Assembly: GCA_963799365.1 (NCBI GenBank)
Contig: CAWCWV010000001.1
Coordinates: forward strand, 248,001-312,000
Direction: 5' to 3'
Length of the DNA stretch: 64,000 nucleotides
Source: Marinirhabdus sp963799365
Lineage (GTDB): Bacteria > Bacteroidota > Bacteroidia > Flavobacteriales > Flavobacteriaceae
Shown: positions 51,051 to 60,851 of the stretch, piece by piece
Layout: each line of letters begins with the position of its first letter
How positions within the stretch are numbered: the stretch's first letter is position 1
Program-made: the position numbers and the translations under genes
Notes under the pieces: generated by a model
Seen by the model: the letters and a program-made list of their open reading frames with translations, nothing else
Databases searched by the model: none
What the model was told of the DNA's origin: nothing

Positions 51051-54000
51051 CTACTGGCTAATTTCCACCCAAATTCCTTGATTCCTCGCATAATAATTAT
51101 TGTCGTACATAGCTTCCACCTGAGTACCTGGCAAATAATAAGTTCCCAAATACGAAGCATTTAATTTTACGGTAAATGTCTTTGTCTTCCCAGCCTGAAG
51201 ATCGAAATAAAAATTCACACGGTCGTCACGAATATCCTTATATCGAGCTGCTCCTGAAGCACCGCCACCTAACTCTGTAAAACTGGTGTTCACGATTTCC
51301 CAACCACCTGGGAAGATTTTGTTGAGTGCCATATTATCAACATAATCGTTAGAGGTATTCGTTATGGAAACTACAGCATTCACTTCAGTACCTTGGCGTA
51401 AATTTTTAATGTCCAATGGATTTCCTGCGCCGTCCAAATAGGAAGCTTTTACGGTTAGATTTTTTCGTTCTGTCAATTCGTTTCCTAAAGGTAGTTTTCC
51501 TTTTTGAGCCAACGTTACATACACTACATTTCCTTTTTTATTGGTTACAGTGACAGCGTTGCTTCCCATAGTTACGTCAATGTCTCGTTGTGCCACGGCT
51601 CGGTCTGTTTTAACTGTTTCACTTTTACCATTGTTGGTGTAGGAGACTTCTAGTGCTTTTCCACCATTTTTTTCAACCATTTTAGCCATTGCCAAGAGTG
51701 CATAGCTAGTTTCCTGCGTACTAAACCATCGCTGCGAGGACAATTCCTTCGCTACCGAAACTGCCATCTCTCGCTGTTTTGGATTTCCTATAGCAACCAT
51801 CGTTTCCAACGCCATTGCTTTATTCCTAAAGGGCGAACCGTAAGTGTAATAGTCATATTGTTGCGGCGTAAAGTTAATGTTGGCCGTGCCTGAAACCTGT
51901 TCTGCTACATTTTTCTTCCCTGCTAAGGCATAAGCCGCCGCCAGCCTCCACTTTGCATCGTTACTTAAGTTATTGGATTCCCGTAAGCGGTTCATTGCGG
52001 CCAATTCCGGTTGTCCAGCTAGCGCTAGCGTGTACAACCTGTATGCCTGTGTCAAACTTGAGTTGTAACTCGTATTGCTATTGCGCCATTGTCTTGCAGC
52101 ATTTTTTTGGTAACCCAACCAATTGCTCATAAAAGTTATAGGCAAAGCATATCCTTTTCCTTTAGCTTCGAGCATAAAATGGCCTACGTAATTAGTGCTC
52201 CAATCGTCTGCTTGTCGCTCCCCAGGCCAGTAGGCCATCCCGCCGTTTGTGATTTGATAGCGTCCTAATTTTTTGATGGCTGCATTTACATTGCTCTCAA
52301 TATCTTTTTTCTTGTTGAAGGTAATATCAAACACATCTGCCAGAAATAACTGTGGAAATGCCGCCGAAGTTGTTTGCTCCACACATCCATGCGGATACTT
52401 AATTAAATACTCCATCCGTTTGCTGAAATCCATGGGTGGTAGCGATGAAAATTCTAAGGTTGCAGCATTCGTTCCAGCGACCCCATAAGTTTGAAAAGTG
52501 ATAGTTTGGTTGTCATTTTCTGAAAGCATGTACTGTGTTGTTTTTTGCGAAATAGGATTTGGATTTTCTACGTCTACTTCCAGTTTGTAACTCGCACTCT
52601 CTCTATTGCCCGACACTGAAACTTCAATAGTTTGGAAGGTATCGGTTGGTAAAACTTCAAATTCAAAATTTACTATTTGTTCCCCTACTTCCGGGAAAGA
52701 AATAGTTTTTGAGGTTCCAACTAAAGGTTTTAAGGCATCGCCTACTTTCAGTTTGACGGTGGCGCTTTTTATCTTTTTCTCCATCGCAAAAACAGTAACT
52801 GGAATTGTTACTTTCTCACCTGGACTCAACACTCGTGGTACCGAAGCCAATACCATTAGTGGTTTGCGAACAGGTGTTGTTTTATCTGTTTTTCCGTAGG
52901 CGCTTTTATCGTTATCACCAGCCACCACCATCGTTCTTACCGAACCTATATAATTAGGCATCGTAATTTTATGAGTTGCCGTTTCTCCTTTTTTTAACGT
53001 AAAAGGCCCTAAATATTTTACCACAGGGATAAAGCGATCTGCCTTTCGGTTTTTGGCACCTGCTGCTGCGTCGCCACCACCCACTTCATAAATATTATTG
53101 ACGCTTCCAGAATACGCGCCAATTACATAATCGTACATATCGAACGTCTTTACGCCCAAGGCTTCTCGGGTGTAAAAAGCTTCGTGAATTTTTGGGGTAC
53201 CATAGCGCGTTAAATCCAGCAAGCCTTCATCTACCATCGCAACAGTATAGGTCATAGCTTTGTTGTTTTCTTCGGAAATTTTAATACTGAAGGTTTCCTC
53301 GGGCTTCAATACTTCGGGCATTTGTAGTTTCGGCTTTAGCACCGTTGAGGGATCTTCCACTAAAATAGGAATGACGCCGTACAAGCGCATGGGCAAGTCG
53401 TTTTTAGTCTGCTCGTGCGGTTGTAATAACGAAATGTTCGCATACACATTGGGCGCCATTTCCTTGGTGATTTTAATTTTGGCTTGGGTCTCCCCCTTTT
53501 TAGTTTCAATCCATTGGGTAGACAACACTTCAGTTCCGTTTTCAATACTTATTAAAGCACGCCCTGCACTTCCTGAAGGAAAGGTAAGGACCGCTTCTTC
53601 ACCCACGTTAAATTTTTCTTTGTTAGCTGAAAAGATGAGCATTTTAGAACTTTCAGAATCCCCATCTGTAGGCTGTTTCCACCAGTTTCTATAAAAATAT
53701 GTAACACGTCCTGTGGCGTGACCAGACTTCTTATCGATTACTCTAATTAAATACCTGCCGCCTTCTTCTTCGGGAATATCTATGCTGAAATTTCCTTTCC
53801 CATTGCTTCCAGTAGTAACACTTATTTCTTTAAACGGACGGTAAATAGTAGCGTCTTCATAGCGGGAAAGATTATCATTCCCGCGGTTCCACCACCAGCG
53901 CCATTCAATTTTAAAAATCTTTACTTCTAGTTCACGATTTCCACTCGCATTCCCTTGTGCATCTACCGAAACTACATCAAACATGGTTTTTTGGTCTGTA

Positions 54001-56621
54001 TAATAGGAGCCATAGCGATGCGGTGCTGGCGATTGCATCCCCACAAAGTGCGAATACGGCGCCAGATCTTTACTGAAAACATCAATCGAAAAATCACCGC
54101 CGCCTTCAAAAACTTTGGTTAAAAAAGTAGCTTGCAACATTCCCGGCGCTTTGTTGGAAATATCAAATTTCTTAGAGAAATTTGTAGTTCCTTCCGCAGA
54201 AAGATTTTTGGACAGTACTGGAATCTCCACTTCATCAAATGTGCGTATGGGATCGTTAAACTGATACTTTTTAAATTTATCAAATGCCGTATTTGTGCTT
54301 CTTAACGTGGCATTCATTTCAATTTTTAAGTTTCTTGCAGGTGCGCCGTGAAGCCATAATCCTTCTACACTTCCTTTTACGACCTTGCTTGCATCCAAAA
54401 TTTCATCGTCAAAATCTAGTTTTATTTTGAGTCGGTTTGGTTTTACCGTGGCAACTTTTAAAGTCTTGCTAAATTTCACTCCACCCACGCTTATGTTGGC
54501 GTTCCAATTTCCTGTTTGGGCTGTGGCTTCGGTTTTTATGGGGAAGTAGTAAAATCCCTCTCTGGCTGTGGCATCTCTTCCCGAGGGAGAGTTAGAATTT
54601 CCATTTAAAATAGTTCTTTGCACCAGCTTTCCTCGTGCATCGGTTACTTCTAGTTTTACGGGATGGTTTTTTGGAAGCGGATTGGCAACATCGTTCAACA
54701 CAAATGTAAGGTGAATGCTATCTCCAGGACGGTGAACGCCTCTTTCAGTATATAAAAATCCTTTGAGACCTTTTTGCAATTCCTTTCCAGAGACATCAAA
54801 TTTACTAAGGCTGAGTGCGTTTCCATCGCCTAGTTTCGCGTAGGCATAGTTTTTTCCTTTACGGGCTACTGCGAAAGCAATGGTTTTTTCACTATCATAA
54901 ATTGCAAAGCCATCACCGTCTGTTGTTACTGTTTCAATAAGCTGCTGCTGGTAGTTAAACAAATCGATTTTTACACCACTTTCAGGCTTTGTATTCAGTA
55001 AATTGTTGGTTGCAAAATGATAGCTTTGGTTGTTTCCTTTTTTGGCGATAATGCCTAAATCACTTCCCAAAACATTGGTGGCTATGACACGATCTTCGTT
55101 GTAATATGCCGGATGACAAGGGTTGTCGCGCTGTTCCCAATTATAGGAATAACTTCTCCAACGATAAATCTCACCGTCCCAGTACTTTTCTTCTCGTTCT
55201 TCTTCGTCCAGGTCAGAGCCTGCTTCATAGTCGTCATAATAATAGTCATCATCGGTGATAGCTACATCTTCAGCATCACAATCGTAATTAATGTAGTCTT
55301 TTGTAAAGCTAAATTCCACTTGATAAAGAGACCCTGGATTGGTCTTAAAAAAGTCGGCTAGATTTACTGCGTAGGCTTTCCAAGTACCATCTTCGCCAAT
55401 GCCTTTGTCGAGCGTAATGGTCTTTTTTGCTATGCGACGCCCTACTGTTTTTAAATTATAGCTGCTGGAATTATCAAGGTTAGATTGTTGTAAAAACTGT
55501 AGCATATTATTCTCAAAAACCTGAACCACCCGCACATCTACTTGAATAAGATTTACGGCTTCAAAATAGATGGGCGTGCTTTGTGCGTTGGGGAGAATAA
55601 CGCCTTTGGAAAGCAACCTAACTGCTGGTTTTAAAGGCTCAAAAGATACCAATTCACTAAATTCTTTCTTTAAGCCAAAATTTTCGGTGTTTTTAATTCC
55701 GTTGAAAATTGTGACACGCACATCTCCAATAATTCTGTTATTTGGATAGACGTTTAATACGTTGCCATCTACTTCAAAACGAAGATCTGTAGCGTTTTCA
55801 ATGGTCACGAGCCCGGCAAAATCCTGATTTTCTTGTAACGGGTCTGAAAAATTAATTGCCAACGAAGCTTGTGGCGAATGGCTGGCATCTATAGTTACTA
55901 CTGTAAAATTGTTTTGTCCTGGAATAGCAAAGGTATTATTGCCTTTTGTTTCGGCACCAATGGGTTTGCCATTCCAGGTTATTTCTATTTCAGAATCATC
56001 AACTTTACGTGAAATACTGTCTATGGTAAAGTTAAAGTAACGTGCCTGATCTGCATCGCCAGACCATTTTATATTCAAGTCCTTTTTCCCTTGTTTTACT
56101 GAAACTAATTTCTTTGCCTCTTCCAATTTCAATAAGTCTGAAGCTTCTAGTGTGCCACTCAGGTACTGCCATTGCTTGCTATACGATTGTAAATTTTCCA
56201 GATGAACACTAAAGTTGGGTGTGATGGTCTTAAAGCTGAAGGTGTAATTTTTATATTGCTTGTCTACGTCTTCGTATAATTTCTGAAGTTGAACCGTTAC
56301 GGTATATTCGGTATTGGGTTTTAGGTATTCCTTTGGCTGAAATATAAGGGTGGTGTTATTTTCAACAATGAGAGTTCCTTCGGTTTTTGGAGAGATTTTC
56401 AGGTATTCTGAAGGTATTTCTTGGGTAATTTCAAATTGCTCTAACGGTTTTGCAAGATTGATGCGGATAGGCGCCGCAATACTTTGATTTCCGTAAGTGT
56501 GATTACTAATATACTCTTTGAATTTAAAAAGGTTATCTGTTTCTGAAGTTTTGGTTTTGTCGCCGCAGGAAGCTGTAGAAAGCAGGGCAACACAGGCAAG
56601 AAAACGCAGCAAGTGTTTCAT
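51051..56621 (-). CDS. Bacterial alpha-2-macroglobulin lipoprotein
   Basis: A 1856-residue envelope lipoprotein (signal MKHLLRFLACVALLSTASC, lipobox cysteine at residue 19) thought to trap proteases in the periplasm. Many macroglobulin-like beta domains are followed by the alpha-2-macroglobulin signature and the thioester motif CxEQ: Cys1413 and Gln1416 in PHGCVEQTTS. After it comes a helical thioester domain with MAYWPG and a C-terminal receptor-like beta domain. A very acidic insertion (EDVAITDDDYYYDDYEAGSD) near residue 455 is unusual. The thioester pair is intact, so the trap should be functional. The partner gene pbpC lies downstream on the same strand. Confidence 0.95.
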   Translation of the reverse strand: MKHLLRFLACVALLSTASCGDKTKTSETDNLFKFKEYISNHTYGNQSIAAPIRINLAKPLEQFEITQEIPSEYLKISPKTEGTLIVENNTTLIFQPKEYLKPNTEYTVTVQLQKLYEDVDKQYKNYTFSFKTITPNFSVHLENLQSYSKQWQYLSGTLEASDLLKLEEAKKLVSVKQGKKDLNIKWSGDADQARYFNFTIDSISRKVDDSEIEITWNGKPIGAETKGNNTFAIPGQNNFTVVTIDASHSPQASLAINFSDPLQENQDFAGLVTIENATDLRFEVDGNVLNVYPNNRIIGDVRVTIFNGIKNTENFGLKKEFSELVSFEPLKPAVRLLSKGVILPNAQSTPIYFEAVNLIQVDVRVVQVFENNMLQFLQQSNLDNSSSYNLKTVGRRIAKKTITLDKGIGEDGTWKAYAVNLADFFKTNPGSLYQVEFSFTKDYINYDCDAEDVAITDDDYYYDDYEAGSDLDEEEREEKYWDGEIYRWRSYSYNWEQRDNPCHPAYYNEDRVIATNVLGSDLGIIAKKGNNQSYHFATNNLLNTKPESGVKIDLFNYQQQLIETVTTDGDGFAIYDSEKTIAFAVARKGKNYAYAKLGDGNALSLSKFDVSGKELQKGLKGFLYTERGVHRPGDSIHLTFVLNDVANPLPKNHPVKLEVTDARGKLVQRTILNGNSNSPSGRDATAREGFYYFPIKTEATAQTGNWNANISVGGVKFSKTLKVATVKPNRLKIKLDFDDEILDASKVVKGSVEGLWLHGAPARNLKIEMNATLRSTNTAFDKFKKYQFNDPIRTFDEVEIPVLSKNLSAEGTTNFSKKFDISNKAPGMLQATFLTKVFEGGGDFSIDVFSKDLAPYSHFVGMQSPAPHRYGSYYTDQKTMFDVVSVDAQGNASGNRELEVKIFKIEWRWWWNRGNDNLSRYEDATIYRPFKEISVTTGSNGKGNFSIDIPEEEGGRYLIRVIDKKSGHATGRVTYFYRNWWKQPTDGDSESSKMLIFSANKEKFNVGEEAVLTFPSGSAGRALISIENGTEVLSTQWIETKKGETQAKIKITKEMAPNVYANISLLQPHEQTKNDLPMRLYGVIPILVEDPSTVLKPKLQMPEVLKPEETFSIKISEENNKAMTYTVAMVDEGLLDLTRYGTPKIHEAFYTREALGVKTFDMYDYVIGAYSGSVNNIYEVGGGDAAAGAKNRKADRFIPVVKYLGPFTLKKGETATHKITMPNYIGSVRTMVVAGDNDKSAYGKTDKTTPVRKPLMVLASVPRVLSPGEKVTIPVTVFAMEKKIKSATVKLKVGDALKPLVGTSKTISFPEVGEQIVNFEFEVLPTDTFQTIEVSVSGNRESASYKLEVDVENPNPISQKTTQYMLSENDNQTITFQTYGVAGTNAATLEFSSLPPMDFSKRMEYLIKYPHGCVEQTTSAAFPQLFLADVFDITFNKKKDIESNVNAAIKKLGRYQITNGGMAYWPGERQADDWSTNYVGHFMLEAKGKGYALPITFMSNWLGYQKNAARQWRNSNTSYNSSLTQAYRLYTLALAGQPELAAMNRLRESNNLSNDAKWRLAAAYALAGKKNVAEQVSGTANINFTPQQYDYYTYGSPFRNKAMALETMVAIGNPKQREMAVSVAKELSSQRWFSTQETSYALLAMAKMVEKNGGKALEVSYTNNGKSETVKTDRAVAQRDIDVTMGSNAVTVTNKKGNVVYVTLAQKGKLPLGNELTERKNLTVKASYLDGAGNPLDIKNLRQGTEVNAVVSITNTSNDYVDNMALNKIFPGGWEIVNTSFTELGGGASGAARYKDIRDDRVNFYFDLQAGKTKTFTVKLNASYLGTYYLPGTQVEAMYDNNYYARNQGIWVEISQ

Positions 56622-56806
56622 GTTGATGGTTTTAAACGATTAAAATTACAATAAAATATAGTTGTGCCCGCAGGAAATTTCAGCAAAGAAACGGCTACGA
56701 TAAGAGTAACTTAATATTATGGAGGAGGGAGGAATTAGTTTATTAACGAGAACTTTGAATGTATTAGTGTGAGCCAAGTTGGCTTTGTGATTATTTTAAC
56801 TGAAAA

Positions 56807-58318
56807 CTAGTCTATAGAAGGTAATTTTTTATAGGCTAAATATTCTGCCAAGTTCCAAGAAAGGAAGTTTTTATCTTCCCACTTTTTACTAAAAGTTTTA
56901 TTTCTAGCGGCTATTTTTTGAACGTACGCATCGTGATTTATGGTTAAGTATGGGTGCGGATATTTTTCTTGCTGAAAGGCATAAGATGCATTCAATTCTT
57001 TGACTGTTTTGTTGAGGTGTGGGAGCGATTTATCTGAAAGAGTGGACAAATACTCTAAATGCAAATACGCCGAATCTGCATGCGCAAAATTATACTTAGC
57101 AATAACCGAATCCCAGTTTACTAAACTGCTAAACACCAAAATAAGGTACAGCGCCATGGTGTTTTTATGAAAGAGATAAAAAGAAGTTTTGGAATATTTA
57201 ATTTTTCTAGAAACAGTAAACAAACCATATAAAACCAGTAATAAGAAAAGAATTACACCAATACGCTTGTAGGCCAATGCAAAGTAGTTGATATACCAGA
57301 AATTCCGAATAGCAACCGAAATGGCGAGCACCGCATTTTGCGCAATCCAAGCGAAGGCAAGATATTTTAACCAAGCGTTATTTTTATAAAAGTTAAGATT
57401 CCCTCTAAAGAAGTAGAGCACTACAGCAATAGATATTAAAATGGAAAAAATGAGTAAGTAGGTGCCTTCGTGTACAAATTTTTTGAGTGTTTCACCGTCC
57501 CATTCAAAGTTGAACCATACCAAATAAATGTCTAAAATGTTTAAGAATAGAAGTAATAGATTAAGGGTGACCAATAGAAAAATACCTGCCTTATATTCGC
57601 TCTTTAATGCTGAAATTTTAAAAAAGCGTCTGCGTCTAGTCTTATTTCTTTTGAGGTCTTCAGTTGCTTTTTGCTCATATTTTTCTACCGAAGAAACGGT
57701 AATTCGGTTTAACAAGAAAATACTAATGGCTGCACAAAGAATAAAGGTAAAAGCTAAAGAAATATTGAGGTTTTCGAATATAAATGAAACCATATTTTGT
57801 AGCATATTTCCAAAAGCGCCCAAGTAATCGCCAAAAATGGGATTGGAAAAACCGTAAATGCTTAGAAAAACACAAATAATTAGAACTGGTATTATAAAAA
57901 TACGACTACGCCATAACACTTTGCCCACCTTTACACCCCCTACACTCCTGCCAAAAAACTGTTGTGCAAAAGCTATTTGAGACGTAAAGAGTGCAATAAA
58001 AGAAGATCCAAATGCACTAAATAATGACCTGATAGTTTCAAAATTAAGTACACCTACAAATAGAAAAACCGCTAAAAAATGTACCACATACACATAGGTA
58101 GAATAAGTGATAACAGTAAAAACACCTGTAAGCAACATGCCAGCTAGCGTTAGTTTTTCCAGTCTGTTTCGCATGATAAGCTGTTTCGAGAAATAGAGCC
58201 AGCTTATAAAAAGGATTTCAAAAAGTAAGAGATTTAGGCCAATGCCTTGTTTGTAGAAAAGAAATGTGAGTACAACGGCACTCAAGAAAACGACCGATTG
58301 CGAGTTTTTGATTTGCAT
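56807..58318 (-). CDS. Polytopic membrane protein, DUF4173-like
   Basis: A 503-residue protein with about 12 hydrophobic helices and a soluble Lys/Arg-rich cytoplasmic loop (ATEDLKRNKTRRRRFFK, about 220-236). The C-terminal half, with NYFALAYKRIGVILFLLLVLYGL and a helical tail rich in Tyr/His, resembles the DUF4173 family of membrane proteins of unknown function. No catalytic motif is visible. It lies 185 bp upstream of the alpha-2-macroglobulin gene, in the same orientation, but a separate transcript is likely. Confidence 0.75.
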   Translation of the reverse strand: MQIKNSQSVVFLSAVVLTFLFYKQGIGLNLLLFEILFISWLYFSKQLIMRNRLEKLTLAGMLLTGVFTVITYSTYVYVVHFLAVFLFVGVLNFETIRSLFSAFGSSFIALFTSQIAFAQQFFGRSVGGVKVGKVLWRSRIFIIPVLIICVFLSIYGFSNPIFGDYLGAFGNMLQNMVSFIFENLNISLAFTFILCAAISIFLLNRITVSSVEKYEQKATEDLKRNKTRRRRFFKISALKSEYKAGIFLLVTLNLLLLFLNILDIYLVWFNFEWDGETLKKFVHEGTYLLIFSILISIAVVLYFFRGNLNFYKNNAWLKYLAFAWIAQNAVLAISVAIRNFWYINYFALAYKRIGVILFLLLVLYGLFTVSRKIKYSKTSFYLFHKNTMALYLILVFSSLVNWDSVIAKYNFAHADSAYLHLEYLSTLSDKSLPHLNKTVKELNASYAFQQEKYPHPYLTINHDAYVQKIAARNKTFSKKWEDKNFLSWNLAEYLAYKKLPSID

Positions 58319-58419
58319 CTAGAAAAAATTTGAATAGTTAGATGTAGTAGTGTCTCGCTGGCATTGGTTTAAGAGGCTTTATAAAAAACCTAATTAGTAT
58401 GCTTATAAGAGGATGTGTT

Positions 58420-58851
58420 TTAAAATTGGTTGCGTTTCGGAAAAAACAAACCATGTAATTTTCCAACCACCCAATTCCCCAGCGGGAAATAGAAGGCAAA
58501 GAAAAGTGCCATCCCCAGCGCAAAGTTTCTAATACCAAAGAATTCTTCAATACTATTATTAGGATAGGCGTAGGAAGTTTCAAAATAATAACCGCCAAAC
58601 TCCAACAACCCCATGGCTATGAGTCCGTAGGCATATTGTTTTAAAAAGGGTTTTCCTTTCAGTAAGATAGAAATAGGAATCATATACAACCCGTAACAAG
58701 TAAGAACTTGCCATCAATGATTGAATTTGGCGATTTCGGCCCAAGATCCAAAAATATCCATGCCAAAACCCCAAGGGATGTAAACTAGGATATATATAAG
58801 GTATACGGAAAGTGGTGTTTTTTGAAGTTTTGCAAAAACATGTTTGAGCAT
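58420..58851 (-). pseudogene. Membrane protein gene interrupted by an in-frame TGA
   Basis: Reading from ATG 58851 the frame encodes a hydrophobic protein of 143 codons that is open except for one TGA at 58716-58714 (codon 46): ...SWAEIAKFNH-stop-WQVLTCYGLYMIPISILLKGKPF.... The sequence on both sides is membrane-protein-like (helices in 15-35, 47-62, 70-85 and 100-120) and no frameshift is needed. A TGG to TGA change would give an uninterrupted WW pair, so a nonsense mutation is the simplest reading; sequencing error is possible. A TTG-started remnant (58689) could give an 89-residue fragment. Family not recognised. Confidence 0.75.
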
Positions 58852-58902
58852 ATGTGAAGAACAGTGTTAAATGAAACTGAATTATTGTAGTGACTGCGTA
58901 AC

Positions 58903-58918
58903 CCCGAAAGCTTTCGGG
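58903..58918. repeat. 16-bp perfect palindrome
   Basis: CCCGAAAGCTTTCGGG is a perfect palindrome 13 nt past the 3' end of the isoaspartyl peptidase gene. This exact motif type is frequent between flavobacterial genes. It may act as a weak transcription stop. Confidence 0.6.
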
Positions 58919-58930
58919 AATTTACCTAAG

Positions 58931-60076
58931 CTATTTGTCCCCATAAATCCCAACAACTAACCTTCCTTCGGCATTCATATGAGCGCGGTACATTCCTGCG
59001 GTGTTAAATTCCATGCTGACGTTTCCATCTTTATCAATCGCAATAATGCCACCATTACCGCCCAGTTCTGGTACTTTTTTCTGTATTGCTTCTTCAGCAG
59101 CTTCTTCCAGAGTTACACCTTTGTATTCCATCATTGCAGAAATATCATGTGCCACCATGGCACGGATAAAGTATTCACCCCAACCCGTGGAAGAAACAGC
59201 ACAAGTAGCATTGTTGGCATAGGTTCCTGCTCCAATAATAGGAGCATCTCCAATTCGGTTCCAGCGTTTATTGGTCATCCCTCCTGTTGAAGTCCCTGCA
59301 GCAAGATTTCCATTTTTATCCAACGCAGCACAACCCACGGTCCCAAATTTGGAGTTTTTGATAAAAGGATCATATGAACTAGAATTTGAATTAAAAGACG
59401 AGTCTAAGGTCCCTGAGTGATTCTTCAAATGAGCAAGCGAAGCTTGCTCATTTGAAGAATTGTACCGAAGGGCCGTTTCCCGTTTCTTCACCTTTTGCAA
59501 AGACTGAAACCTATTTTCAGTGTAAAAATAGGAAGGATCCATCATTTCAAAACCTCTTTCTTGGGCAAAGAGTTCAGCTCCTTCCCCTGCCAATAATACG
59601 TGTGGAGAGTTATTCATAACTTCTAATGCAAGGTTTATGGGGTTTTTAATTCGGGTAACTCCTGCTACCGCTCCTGCATTTAAATTGGCACCGTCCATTA
59701 CAGAAGCGTCCAGTTCGTTAGTTTCATCATGGGTAAATACAGCACCTTTTCCTGCATTGAATAAGGGCGAATCTTCCATCACATTTATAGTTTTGGTTAC
59801 AGCCTCCATGGCAGTACCACCATTTTTCAAAATTTCATGACCTACTCTTATAGCTTCTTCCAGTTTTAATTGATATGCCATCTCTAAAGAGTCTGACATA
59901 TTTTCCTTCAGAATTGTTCCTGCACCCCCATGGATTACTATTCCAAAAGTAGGTTGCTTTTCGTCGATTTTTTCAGAGGTAGTGTTTGAAATTGACGTTT
60001 TATCGGGTGACTCATTAACATTTTCGCAGCTTAAAAGCACAAAAAATCCGATTAAAAGTGTTAAAATTCGGTTCAT
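58931..60076 (-). CDS. Isoaspartyl peptidase / L-asparaginase (N-terminal nucleophile type), lipoprotein
   Basis: A 381-residue plant-type asparaginase of the Ntn-hydrolase superfamily that cleaves isoaspartyl dipeptides and asparagine. The precursor self-cleaves before Thr246 in KFGTVGCAALDKNGNLAAGTSTGGMTNK, whose GTVG and STGGM are the family motifs; substrate loop RIGDAPIIGAGTYANN follows. A lipoprotein signal (MNRILTLLIGFFVLLSC) puts it in the envelope, unlike the cytosolic E. coli IaaA. Candidate -7 box TACCTTTA at 60101-60108. Confidence 0.94.
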   Translation of the reverse strand: MNRILTLLIGFFVLLSCENVNESPDKTSISNTTSEKIDEKQPTFGIVIHGGAGTILKENMSDSLEMAYQLKLEEAIRVGHEILKNGGTAMEAVTKTINVMEDSPLFNAGKGAVFTHDETNELDASVMDGANLNAGAVAGVTRIKNPINLALEVMNNSPHVLLAGEGAELFAQERGFEMMDPSYFYTENRFQSLQKVKKRETALRYNSSNEQASLAHLKNHSGTLDSSFNSNSSSYDPFIKNSKFGTVGCAALDKNGNLAAGTSTGGMTNKRWNRIGDAPIIGAGTYANNATCAVSSTGWGEYFIRAMVAHDISAMMEYKGVTLEEAAEEAIQKKVPELGGNGGIIAIDKDGNVSMEFNTAGMYRAHMNAEGRLVVGIYGDK

Positions 60077-60100
60077 GTGTAAATTTTTTATGTTGAAACC

Positions 60101-60108
60101 TAAAGGTA
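60101..60108 (-). promoter_or_regulatory. Candidate -7 box for the isoaspartyl peptidase gene
   Basis: Minus-strand TACCTTTA, one mismatch from TAnnTTTG, 24 nt before the ATG at 60076. Confidence 0.45.
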
Positions 60109-60282
60109 CTACAAAATACTGTAACTACTGGGGTTGCCATAGATTTCTTGTAGGAAATTAACGATATATATGTAAGAAATATCGATTAAATGCACTATAA
60201 ATCAGCTAAAGTGCATTTTAGTAAGAAATATTTATATATATTTACTACAACATCATGCCCCAAATTTGATGACCCCCGTATT

Positions 60283-60786
60283 ATGAAACTTATAAAAAGC
60301 AGCCTACTTGCTATGGTATTATTAATGACCTTAGCCTCATGCTCAAAAGAAGAAGCCGTAACAACCGAAGAAGTAAACTATTCAATTGACTTGAATTTAG
60401 CCGACGAAACCGATTGGGTAATGGCAGATGAAATTCTTAAGTTAGTAAACGAACATCGTGAAACCCAAGGGTTGTCCCGTATTCAAAGAGACCAAACCTA
60501 TGCGTCTGCCTATGCGGTAGACCACACACAATACATGATCGATAAAGGAACTATTAGTCATGACAATTTTGGCATTCGTTCTAGTGCGCTTAAAGATCAA
60601 GGTGCTGTTATAGTAGGAGAGAATGTTGCTTATGGGTATGACTCTGCAGCAAAAGTAGTAAATGCCTGGCTTAATAGTCCAGGTCACCTTAAAGTGATTG
60701 AAGGATTATATACTCATTCTGGTTTTGGAATAGTTAAGAATGCTCAAGGTCATATTTATTTTACACAAATCTTTTATAAAAAGTAA
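60283..60786 (+). CDS. CAP (SCP/PR1)-domain lipoprotein
   Basis: A 167-residue secreted protein with a lipobox signal (MKLIKSSLLAMVLLMTLASCSKEE) and a CAP domain: EILKLVNEHRETQGLSRIQ, the metal/His site region AYAVDHTQYMIDKGTISHDNF, GENVAYGYDSAAKVVNAWLNSPGHLKVI and HSGFGIV. It is close in layout to bacterial YkwD-like proteins, of unsettled function. The start at ATG 60283 is chosen because it begins the signal peptide; the longer frame adds 31 unlikely residues. Confidence 0.92.
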   Translation: MKLIKSSLLAMVLLMTLASCSKEEAVTTEEVNYSIDLNLADETDWVMADEILKLVNEHRETQGLSRIQRDQTYASAYAVDHTQYMIDKGTISHDNFGIRSSALKDQGAVIVGENVAYGYDSAAKVVNAWLNSPGHLKVIEGLYTHSGFGIVKNAQGHIYFTQIFYKK

Positions 60787-60851
60787 TAGTATTCCCCTTT
60801 TTAATGTAAACCAATTGCCGTATTTTTATGCAAACACATAATAATACGGCT

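Noticed and set aside
58338..58598. 86-codon ORF overlapping the TGA-interrupted gene in another frame
   Set aside because: The other frame gives a continuous membrane-protein pattern across the region; this one has none.
58714..58716. Selenocysteine at the in-frame TGA
   Set aside because: No SECIS-like hairpin was seen after the TGA, the protein is not a redox type, and TGG (Trp) is the simplest ancestral codon.
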